Shown here piece after piece: positions 53,846 through 60,236 of a DNA stretch of 64,000 nucleotides. Below the pieces are notes generated by a model. That model saw only the letters and a list, made by a program, of their open reading frames with translations. It was not told the DNA's origin and did not search any database. The number at the start of each line of letters is the position of its first letter. Position 1 is the stretch's first letter. This DNA is from an uncultured Selenomonas sp. (GTDB lineage: Bacteria; Bacillota; Negativicutes; Selenomonadales; Selenomonadaceae), in assembly GCA_947167105.1 (NCBI GenBank), contig CAMVGU010000003.1, forward strand, positions 62,001-126,000, written 5' to 3'. Position numbers and translations under genes: made by a program.

Positions 53846-54874
53846 TCACTTTCCGAAGCCGCAGTTGGGATAGTGGCAGACCTTGCAGTTCCGGCACAAT
53901 CCCCCGGCTCCCAGACGGCGGATATCGCGGCGCGTGATCTCTATGCCCGCCACTAGCCTGGGCAATACGATGTCAAAGATGGTGGCGGGGCAGTACATGA
54001 CGCAGCCCGGCAGGCCCAGGATGGGCACCCGTTTTTCCCCTTTGGTGAGATAGGCCAGCATGAACATGGCTCCCGGCAGCACCGGCGCTCCGTAGGTGAC
54101 GACCTGCGCTCCCGTGGCCTTGATGGCGGCGGGGGTGCGGTCATCCGGGTCAACGCTCATGCCTCCGGTGCAGAGAATCATATCCATGCCCAGTTCCAGC
54201 AGGCTGTTCACTTCCTTCAGGGTGCAGTCCGTGCTGTCATCTGACAGGCGGTGCTCGTCAACCTTGAGGTGGAACTTTTTCAGCTTGGCTTCGATTACGG
54301 GGGTAAAGGTGTCCTTTATAAGTCCCTTGAAAACCTCGCTGCCTGTGGTGACTACCCCCACTTTCAGGGGCCGGTAGGGATGAAGCTCCAGCAGGGGGCG
54401 GCCTTCTGCCACTCTTTTAGCTTCCTCCATTTTCTCCCTGGCAATGGTGAGGGGGATTACCCGCATGCCTGCCAGCTTCATGCCGGCTGTAACGGGCATA
54501 TGGGGGGGAAGGGTGGCGATGGTGATATCATCCAGGTCGTTGAGGGCATTCAGCCTGTCAATGTCGATTTCCAGCACCCCGTCATAGGCGGCGGTGAGTT
54601 CGATTTTCCCTTCCTTCGGCTCCGAGGCAGTCATGCCTCTGCCCTGGGCAAGCTCTTTGAGGATTGCGGCGGCTTCGTCCTCATGGAGTATACTGCCGTC
54701 ATTTTCCCAGACAAAGAGATGTTCTTTCCCCATGGAAAGGAGCACGGGAATATCTTCTGCCATCACCACATGCCCCTTGCGGAAGCGGGGGCCTTTGGCG
54801 ACTCCTTTGATAATTTGGGTCAGGTCATGGCAGAGGATATGGCCGATGGCTTCGGTGGTCTTGATTTCTTTCAT
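53846..54874 (-). CDS. MoeA-like molybdopterin-binding protein with Cys-rich tail
   Basis: 342 residues from the ATG at 54874 (AGGAGAG upstream). The track extends it 48 codons through the dispersed repeat; that extension is rejected. The molybdopterin-binding domain is recognised by VGVVTTGSEVFKGLIKDTFTP and ILCTGGMSVDPDDRTP. The N-terminal part resembles other stand-alone proteins of this family. The C-terminus is Cys-rich, CRNCKVCHYPNCGFGK (C-x2-C-x2-C-x4-C), which could bind a metal. It probably assists Moco maturation or selection of Mo over W; the exact step is unknown. Confidence 0.88.
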   Translation of the reverse strand: MKEIKTTEAIGHILCHDLTQIIKGVAKGPRFRKGHVVMAEDIPVLLSMGKEHLFVWENDGSILHEDEAAAILKELAQGRGMTASEPKEGKIELTAAYDGVLEIDIDRLNALNDLDDITIATLPPHMPVTAGMKLAGMRVIPLTIAREKMEEAKRVAEGRPLLELHPYRPLKVGVVTTGSEVFKGLIKDTFTPVIEAKLKKFHLKVDEHRLSDDSTDCTLKEVNSLLELGMDMILCTGGMSVDPDDRTPAAIKATGAQVVTYGAPVLPGAMFMLAYLTKGEKRVPILGLPGCVMYCPATIFDIVLPRLVAGIEITRRDIRRLGAGGLCRNCKVCHYPNCGFGK

Positions 54875-54905
54875 TGGTTCTCTCCTAAACAGTTGTGCAG
54901 GCCGT

Positions 54906-54954
54906 ACCTCATCCGCCCCTAACGGGGCACCTTCCCCAGAGGGGAAGGCTTTTT
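54906..54954 (-). repeat. Dispersed palindromic repeat, copy 2
   Basis: Minus-strand reading: AAAAGCCTTCCCC-tct-GGGGAAGG, then GCCCC-gtta-GGGGC, then GGATGAGGT. It is the same element as 20357-20407 but with a different, still pairing, second stem. It covers the end of modB and supplies its TAG stop. Confidence 0.75.
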
Positions 54955-55602
54955 GGTTCCCCAGGCATTCATGGCCAGTATGAAGACCAGGGAGAATAAG
55001 ACAAGGCTCACTGCCCACTGCATGGCCAGGTCGTAGTCATTGGCCTGGACAGCGGCGTAGATGGCGGTGGACATGGTTTGGGTGCGGCCCGGGATATTTC
55101 CGGCGAACATGATGGTGGCGCCGAATTCTCCCATGGCCCGGGTGAAGGACAGCACCAGCCCCGCCAGGATGCCGTGGCGGGCATTGGGGATGAGCAGGTG
55201 CCAGAAGATACGCCACTCGCTCACCCCCAGGGTGCGGGCGGCATAGATGATATTGGCATCCAGTCCCTCAAAGGCTCCCCGTGCGGTGCGGTACATTAGG
55301 GGCAGGGATACCACCACAGCAGCTATCACCGCCGCCTGCCAGCTAAAGACCAGGCTGAGGTCAAACTGCAGCAGGAATTTCCCTATGGTGCTGCGCTTGC
55401 CGAAAAGCAGCAGCAGGAAGAAGCCCACCACCGTGGGAGGCAGTACCAGGGGCAGGGTGATGACAGCATCCATGAAACCCCGTCCCCTGTCCATGCGGAT
55501 AACCCCATAGGCCAGGGCCAGCCCCAGGAAGAAGGTGATAAAGGTGGCGGCAGCAGCGGTTTTGAGTGTGATGATCAGGGGACTGAGCTCCATCGGCTGC
55601 AC
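54919..55602 (-). CDS. modB: Molybdate ABC transporter permease ModB
   Basis: 227 residues, about five transmembrane helices. The EAA-type loop AARTLGVSEWRIFWHLLIPNA contacts the ATPase, and GVIRMDRGRGFMDAVITLPL and FTRAMGEFGATIMFAGN are ModB/CysW-type signatures. The last 11 residues (KKPSPLGKVPR) and the stop are encoded by the dispersed repeat, so the natural C-terminus has been replaced or extended. It starts 3 nt after the stop of modC. Confidence 0.95.
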   Translation of the reverse strand: MQPMELSPLIITLKTAAAATFITFFLGLALAYGVIRMDRGRGFMDAVITLPLVLPPTVVGFFLLLLFGKRSTIGKFLLQFDLSLVFSWQAAVIAAVVVSLPLMYRTARGAFEGLDANIIYAARTLGVSEWRIFWHLLIPNARHGILAGLVLSFTRAMGEFGATIMFAGNIPGRTQTMSTAIYAAVQANDYDLAMQWAVSLVLFSLVFILAMNAWGTKKPSPLGKVPR

Positions 55603-55605
55603 ACC

Positions 55606-56652
55606 TCAGCTTTCCATAACCATTATCTGCTCGGGGGGGAAGTAGAGATACAGCTCCCGTCCTTCGAGCCGCTGCCATTCCTCCTTGGCCAGCTCCCAGC
55701 GCAGGGGGGCAGCCTCACTGCCCAGGGGGCGAACCATGACTATGTAGGAGAAGATGTCTTCGATGATCTGCACCGCTTCCATGGGAAAGACATTTTCTCC
55801 TGCTGCTGATTCCCTGGCCTGGAGGAAATGGGCGCGGATGCCAGCATATTTTGTCCCTTCCGGGGGAGGCTCTGCCGTTTTGAGGGTCAGATTCCAGTCC
55901 ACCGCATAGATATGCTCCCCGTCCTGCCTGCGGGCAGCGGAAATATTTTTGCAGCCCGTCAGCAGGGTGGCGGCAAGGGTGCCGGGGTGACGGAAAAGTT
56001 CTTTCTTATCTGCAGGCGGCTCCATGGCTCCCCGGTTGATGACAGCCACCCTGCTGGCCAGCCGGTAGACCTCCCCCCGGTCATGGGATACCAGAAGGGC
56101 TGCCCCTCCGTAGGAGGGCAGGATCTCCATCAGCTCCATTTCCATCTGCCATTTGAGATAGCTGTCCAGGGCGGAGAAGGGTTCGTCCAGCAGCAAAAGC
56201 CGCGCTTTTGAAGCCAGGATGCGGGCCAAGGCCGCCCGCTGCTGCTGCCCCCCGGAAAGGGCGCCCGGATAGGCATTTTCCAGCCCTTCCAGATAGAAGC
56301 GCCGCAGGAGGCCGTGTGCCCTCTGCTTCTTCTCAGCTTTGCTCCCCTCCATGACGAAGCACAGATTCTCAGCCAGGGTCATATTGGGAAAGAGGGCGTA
56401 ATTCTGGAACAAATAGCCCACCTGCCTCCTTTGGGGAGGCAGGTCGATGTCCTTTTTGCTGTCAAAGAGAATTTCCCCGTCCAGCAGGATGCGGCCCCGG
56501 TCAGGCCTTTCGATGCCCGCAATACATTTCAGGGTCATGCTCTTGCCGCAGCCCGAGGCGCCCAGGAGGGCGAAGACTTCATCACGCAGGGTGAAGTCAA
56601 TTTGCAGGGTAAAGTCTCTGAGTTTTTTTTCGATGCAGACAGACAATTCCAT
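55606..56652 (-). CDS. modC: Molybdate ABC transporter ATPase ModC
   Basis: 348 residues. Walker A LLGASGCGKSMTL, Q loop GYLFQNYALFP, signature LSGGQQQRAALAR, Walker B LLLLDEPFSALD and the switch His VSHDRGEVYRL are all present. The last about 110 residues look like a TOBE/Mop-type regulatory domain that could bind oxyanion. It energises ModB. Gene order is modA-modC-modB instead of the common modABC. Confidence 0.96.
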   Translation of the reverse strand: MELSVCIEKKLRDFTLQIDFTLRDEVFALLGASGCGKSMTLKCIAGIERPDRGRILLDGEILFDSKKDIDLPPQRRQVGYLFQNYALFPNMTLAENLCFVMEGSKAEKKQRAHGLLRRFYLEGLENAYPGALSGGQQQRAALARILASKARLLLLDEPFSALDSYLKWQMEMELMEILPSYGGAALLVSHDRGEVYRLASRVAVINRGAMEPPADKKELFRHPGTLAATLLTGCKNISAARRQDGEHIYAVDWNLTLKTAEPPPEGTKYAGIRAHFLQARESAAGENVFPMEAVQIIEDIFSYIVMVRPLGSEAAPLRWELAKEEWQRLEGRELYLYFPPEQIMVMES

Positions 56653-56658
56653 GGCAGC

Positions 56659-57465
56659 TCACTTACAAACAAATCCGTGTTTTTCAAAGATAGCCCTGGC
56701 TCCTTCAGAGGCGGCAAAGTCCAGGAAGGACCTGGCTTCATCAACATGCCTGGAGGATTTGATAACGGCGGCAGGGTAGATGACCGGTTTATGGGAGCCC
56801 TCGGGAGCTTTGGCAACAACCCTCACTTTAGGCTCAATGGCCGCGTCTGTGGCGTAGACCACACCGCAGTCCGCCTCTCCGGCTGCCACCCAGGCGAGTA
56901 CCTGGCGCACATCGGAGCCGTAGACAGCCTTTTCCCTGACCTCTTCCAGTATGCCAAGCTTAGCGAGAATCTCCTCGCCGTACTGTCCCACGGGAACTCC
57001 CCTGGGTTCGCCCAGGGCAATGTGCTTAAGCTCCGGCCTGGTGAGGTCATTGAAGGAGCTTAGGCCAAGGCTGCTGTCCGTGGGTACAATCAGGACCACG
57101 GCGTTTTCCAGCAAATCCCTGCGGGTACCGGGGGCAAGGTTGTCTGTCTTCTCCAGGGCATCCATCTGCTTCCGGGCGGCAGAGAAGAATAAATCCGCCT
57201 CGCCGCCGTTTTCAATGGCCTGCTGCAGGGCGCCGCTGCTGCCGAAGTTAAAAGTGAGTGTCACCTCCGGGTGCTTTTCCCGGTAAACTTCTGCCAATTC
57301 CTTCATGACATCCGTAAGGCTGGCGGCTGCTGCCACATGCAGCTCCACCCTGGGGGCGGAGTTAGCTTTCTGTGGCGGGGAGGCGGGAACTGTCTTTTCA
57401 CCGCCGCAGCCTGTCAGCAGGAGGGCGGCCAGGGCCATGCAGAGAAGAATAGGATTTTTTTTCAT
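56659..57465 (-). CDS. modA: Molybdate-binding lipoprotein ModA
   Basis: 268 residues from the ATG at 57465 (AAAGGGG 9 nt upstream); the track start lies in the riboswitch leader. A lipoprotein signal peptide ends at the lipobox LLTGC. Mature residues follow the ModA pattern: VAAAASLTDVMKELAEVYREK, FNFGSSGALQQAIENGGEADLFFSA and GEADCGVVYATDA. It captures molybdate (or tungstate) outside the inner membrane and delivers it to ModB. Confidence 0.96.
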   Translation of the reverse strand: MKKNPILLCMALAALLLTGCGGEKTVPASPPQKANSAPRVELHVAAAASLTDVMKELAEVYREKHPEVTLTFNFGSSGALQQAIENGGEADLFFSAARKQMDALEKTDNLAPGTRRDLLENAVVLIVPTDSSLGLSSFNDLTRPELKHIALGEPRGVPVGQYGEEILAKLGILEEVREKAVYGSDVRQVLAWVAAGEADCGVVYATDAAIEPKVRVVAKAPEGSHKPVIYPAAVIKSSRHVDEARSFLDFAASEGARAIFEKHGFVCK

Positions 57466-57491
57466 GCAGACTATCCCCTTTCTTTGGGCAA

Positions 57492-57516
57492 GAAAAAAGA
57501 CCGTCCCTCCGCGGTC
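57492..57516 (-). terminator. Intrinsic terminator inside the modA leader
   Basis: Minus strand: GACCG-cggaggga-CGGTC followed by six T, 27 nt before the modA ATG. The upstream CGAGGACTGTC could compete for the same bases. Its place after the structured leader fits an expression platform for premature termination. Confidence 0.65.
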
Positions 57517-57519
57517 GCA

Positions 57520-57695
57520 AAAAGACAGTCCTCGCCCACTGCATGATGGGGGGCCATCTCTCCTTTTCAAAGCGGAAGGCCAGGGGATTTCTCCCCAAAC
57601 CCTGTGGACGCAGAGCGCCCAGGCGCAGCATCATGGCAAAGCCTGCTTTAGATGCTTTTGCTCGGAGGGATATTCTATGAATTTTTTAGGAAATT
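57520..57695 (-). ncRNA. Structured leader resembling a molybdenum cofactor (Moco) riboswitch
   Basis: The RNA between the promoter and the terminator can form nested helices: GCATC/GATGC with inner AAAGC/GCTTT, GCGC-ctgg-GCGC, GGGG-agaaat-CCCC, and a closing CTCC/GGAG pairing. Segments such as CTCCGAGC, CTGCGCCTGGGCGC and GGAGAGATGGC recall the Moco RNA motif as I remember it. It precedes the whole Mo-uptake and Moco-synthesis operon, the expected target for Moco feedback. An Rfam search would decide; the exact aptamer boundaries are approximate. Confidence 0.6.
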
Positions 57696-57706
57696 CCTTT
57701 TTCTTA

Positions 57707-57735
57707 ATTTTATAACGGTTTTGGCAGGTTGGCAA
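57707..57735 (-). promoter_or_regulatory. Promoter of the mod-moco operon
   Basis: Minus strand: TTGCCA (57735-57730), 17-bp spacer, TAAAAT (57712-57707). Transcription would begin near 57700, giving a leader of about 235 nt that contains the riboswitch-like RNA. Confidence 0.7.
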
Positions 57736-57770
57736 GGGGGAATTTGGTATGTTTATTTCGCTACAGTTCC

Positions 57771-57935
57771 TAGGGCGTGTTGATTAATTCGCTCAGCCCA
57801 TCTTCACGGGTCTTGACTGCCCCTGCTGCGTTGACAAATCCTCAGCATAGCCCCACTATGCCTGCGGTTTGTCGCCTTGCATGGACAGCCAATCCCCACA
57901 AATCTGGACTAAGCTCATTTAATCAACACGCCCTA
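57771..57935. mobile_element. 165-bp MITE-like element
   Basis: Perfect 17-bp terminal inverted repeats TAGGGCGTGTTGATTAA (57771-57787) and TTAATCAACACGCCCTA (57919-57935), with imperfect continuation of about 13 bp. There is no coding capacity. The TA at both tips could be the target duplication used by IS630/Tc1-mariner elements. It lies between the divergent modA and napD genes. Confidence 0.75.
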
Positions 57936-58008
57936 AGCAGGAACTGCAGGAGGCCTTGAAGAATTGAGAGGCATGGCAAATAGTTTTTTTTGGAAGGGAG
58001 GGATGTAT

Positions 58009-58248
58009 ATGGCTCTTGGCAGCATGCTGCTGCAAATGAAGCCCGAAGCTGAGAAGAACCTCAGAAGCCGCCTGGCGGAGCTTCCGGGCGTAAGCGTGGA
58101 AGAACGCACTCCCGGCGGGGAACTGGTGCTGGTGGCGGAGACAGAAGACCTGGCCGCCCTGCACAAGCTCAGCCGGGAGATAGAGCAGCTTCCGGGGGTG
58201 CTGGGGCTGTACCCCAGCTATGTCACCACGGAGGATGAAGGAGAGTAA
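58009..58248 (+). CDS. NapD-like chaperone for nitrate reductase maturation
   Basis: 79 residues from the ATG at 58009, 6 nt after GGGAGGG. Ferredoxin-like small protein: LRSRLAELPGVSVEERTPGG and LVLVAETEDLAALHKL followed by IEQLPGVLGLYPSYVTTED match the NapD family pattern (IexxpGV...l.Y). NapD binds the Tat signal of NapA and prevents early export. A terminator follows, so it may be transcribed apart from napG onward. Confidence 0.85.
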   Translation: MALGSMLLQMKPEAEKNLRSRLAELPGVSVEERTPGGELVLVAETEDLAALHKLSREIEQLPGVLGLYPSYVTTEDEGE

Positions 58249-58259
58249 GCATGGTTATG

Positions 58260-58284
58260 GAGCCGGTCAGCCGGCTCTTTTTTT
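58260..58284 (+). terminator. Intrinsic terminator between napD and napG
   Basis: GAGCCGG-tcag-CCGGCTC followed by seven T. A possible promoter for napG lies just beyond (TTGCAA at 58283-58288, 18-bp spacer, TATAAC at 58307-58312), with another TATAAT at 58328. Confidence 0.85.
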
Positions 58285-58376
58285 GCAAATAGTGACTATG
58301 GCAACATATAACGAATTATAAAAATTGTATAATATTAGAATAAGCAATATTTATCTGTATAGCAAGGAGGAATTCC

Positions 58377-58928
58377 ATGGAAAGGAGGACCTTTGTCAAG
58401 ATGGCATTCGGAGGAGGAATCCTGGGACTGCTGCTGGGCATGGAGGGCAGCAGCGAGGCTGGGGATGGGCTGATACGTCCACCGGGGGCGGTGCCGGAGG
58501 AAATGTTTCTGAGTACCTGTGCCCGCTGCGGCAAGTGCGCGGAAATCTGTCCCCTGGGATGTATCAGGATTGCCCACGGGGAGCAGGGCCTGGCCATCGG
58601 CACACCCTATATCGTGCCCCAGGAAGGCTACTGCGACCTTTGCCTGAAGTGCATAGATGTGTGCGCTGCAGGAGCCTTGAAGCCTGTGGAGAAGGAAAAG
58701 GTGCGCATGGGCCTGGCGGAAATAGACAAGGATATCTGCCTGGCCAGGAAGGGGGAAGACTGCCGGGTGTGCCACGCCGCCTGCCCCTTCTATGACAGGG
58801 CCATCAAGCTGGAGGATTACAAGTATCCCCAGGTGGACCCGGACTACTGCACAGGCTGCGGACGCTGCGAGAATGTCTGCATTGCCAGCCCCCGGAAGGC
58901 CGTCACCGTAAAGCCCAGACGGGAATGA
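58377..58928 (+). CDS. NapG-like periplasmic ferredoxin
   Basis: 183 residues; AAGGAGG before the ATG. A twin-arginine-type start MERRTFVKMAFGGG leads into four Fe-S motifs: CARCGKCAEICP, CDLCLKCIDVC, CRVCHAACP and CTGCGRCENVC. NapG works with NapH to pass electrons from the quinol pool toward NapA in organisms that do not rely only on NapC/NapB. NapG-like is the best reading given napH next door; other polyferredoxins share the pattern. Confidence 0.88.
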   Translation: MERRTFVKMAFGGGILGLLLGMEGSSEAGDGLIRPPGAVPEEMFLSTCARCGKCAEICPLGCIRIAHGEQGLAIGTPYIVPQEGYCDLCLKCIDVCAAGALKPVEKEKVRMGLAEIDKDICLARKGEDCRVCHAACPFYDRAIKLEDYKYPQVDPDYCTGCGRCENVCIASPRKAVTVKPRRE

Positions 58929-58945
58929 CTTGGGAGGGGCGTGAC

Positions 58946-59698
58946 ATGAAAATAAAAGTTATCCGCAAAATCCTGCAAATATTCTTCCTTGTCCTGCTGC
59001 TGCTGCCCATCTGGTATACGGATCTTATCTGGTACGGCACCTATATTTCAGCAGAGCTTATGGGGCTGCAACTGACCGACCCCTTGACGGCATTGGAGAT
59101 CACCCTGGCGGGCAAGAGCCTGTGGGTGCCGCTGCTTCTTTCGGCTCTGCCCCTGGCTCTGGCGGCAATCCTTCTGGGCAGGGTGTTCTGCAGTTTTGTC
59201 TGTCCCCTGAATTTCCTGCTGGAGCTGATACCGCTTAAGAGGAAGAAGAACATCAGGGAGAAGAACCTGCCTTTGCTGGCCCTTGTCATTACTTTGCTGC
59301 TGTCATTTATTATCTCCTTGCCGGTGTTCAATATAGTATCCCCGGTTTTTGCCCTGCAGCGGCTGTTGCTCTTTGGGGTTGGAGTGGAGATTGTGCTGCT
59401 GGTTCTGGCGGTGGGAGCGGGCCTTATCTGGGGCTCGAAGATTTGGTGCCGTACCCTCTGCCCCCTGGGAGCCCTGTACGGCCTTTTGGGAGTGAAAAGG
59501 CTTTTAAGGGTTAAGGTGGAGGAAAGCAAGTGTACCCAATGCGGCAAGTGCGCTGCTGCCTGCAGCATGGGCACAGCGCCGGGGCGGAGGAGCCTTGCTG
59601 ACAGGGTGCTCTGCACCAACTGCGGGGACTGCATAGGAGCCTGCGAGGCCGGGGCAGTGACCTTCGGCATGAGTGAGAAGAAGGAGGGAGAACCATGA
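58946..59698 (+). CDS. NapH-like membrane ferredoxin (quinol dehydrogenase subunit)
   Basis: 250 residues from the ATG at 58946, 6 nt after GGGAGGGG. Four transmembrane helices with the conserved cytoplasmic CxxxCP motifs FCSFVCPLNFLLE and WCRTLCPLGALYG, followed by two C-terminal [4Fe-4S] sites, CTQCGKCAAAC and CTNCGDCIGAC. NapH is proposed to oxidise menaquinol together with NapG. Overlaps the cytochrome gene by 4 nt. Confidence 0.92.
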   Translation: MKIKVIRKILQIFFLVLLLLPIWYTDLIWYGTYISAELMGLQLTDPLTALEITLAGKSLWVPLLLSALPLALAAILLGRVFCSFVCPLNFLLELIPLKRKKNIREKNLPLLALVITLLLSFIISLPVFNIVSPVFALQRLLLFGVGVEIVLLVLAVGAGLIWGSKIWCRTLCPLGALYGLLGVKRLLRVKVEESKCTQCGKCAAACSMGTAPGRRSLADRVLCTNCGDCIGACEAGAVTFGMSEKKEGEP

Positions 59699-60222
59699 GC
59701 CTGGGAGAAAAGCAAGTAAAGCTTAAGCATATTGCCATAGCAGGCATAGCCTGCATTGTGGCCTTCTCTGCCGCCTACGGCATGATCGAGGCCACCAACC
59801 AGAATACCTTCTGCGGGGAGCAGTGCCATGAGATGGACCCCATGTACGTTTCCTGGCAGCATTCCAACCATCAGACTGTGGACTGCGCCGACTGCCATGA
59901 GCAGCCGGGATTCACGGGGCTGGTGAAATCCAAGATGAAGGGCACCAAGGAACTTATTCTCCATGTGACGGGGAATGTACCTGACCCCATCAAGCTGCAG
60001 GATACCAATGAGGTGAACTGCTACACCTGCCATCAGGACAAGGTTAAGACAGCGGAGATAGCAGGTCCCCGCAAGGACCCCCATACCGCCAAACATTTCG
60101 AGAACGGCATGAACTGCGTCACCTGCCATACGGGCCTGGTACATAATGAGGAGGCCAACAAGGTGCTGCCCAGCCGTGAGCGCTGCTATACCTGCCATCT
60201 TGATGCCATGGGTTCCCTGTGA
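59695..60222 (+). CDS. NapC/NrfH-family membrane-anchored cytochrome c with five haem motifs
   Basis: 175 residues. One N-terminal helix (about 12-30) anchors a periplasmic haem domain. Haem-binding motifs: CGEQCH (unusual CX3CH, followed by EMDP), CADCH, CYTCH, CVTCH and CYTCH. NapC/NrfH proteins usually carry four CX2CH motifs, the first in a CxxCHxM context. It should take electrons from menaquinol or NapH and reduce NapA directly, because no napB gene is present. Confidence 0.9.
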   Translation: MSLGEKQVKLKHIAIAGIACIVAFSAAYGMIEATNQNTFCGEQCHEMDPMYVSWQHSNHQTVDCADCHEQPGFTGLVKSKMKGTKELILHVTGNVPDPIKLQDTNEVNCYTCHQDKVKTAEIAGPRKDPHTAKHFENGMNCVTCHTGLVHNEEANKVLPSRERCYTCHLDAMGSL

Positions 60223-60236
60223 AGGAGGGTCGGATA

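Noticed and set aside
54875-55018. 48-codon N-terminal extension of the MoeA-like gene
   Set aside because: It reads through the dispersed repeat; the ATG at 54874 has a proper ribosome site and the family's usual start.
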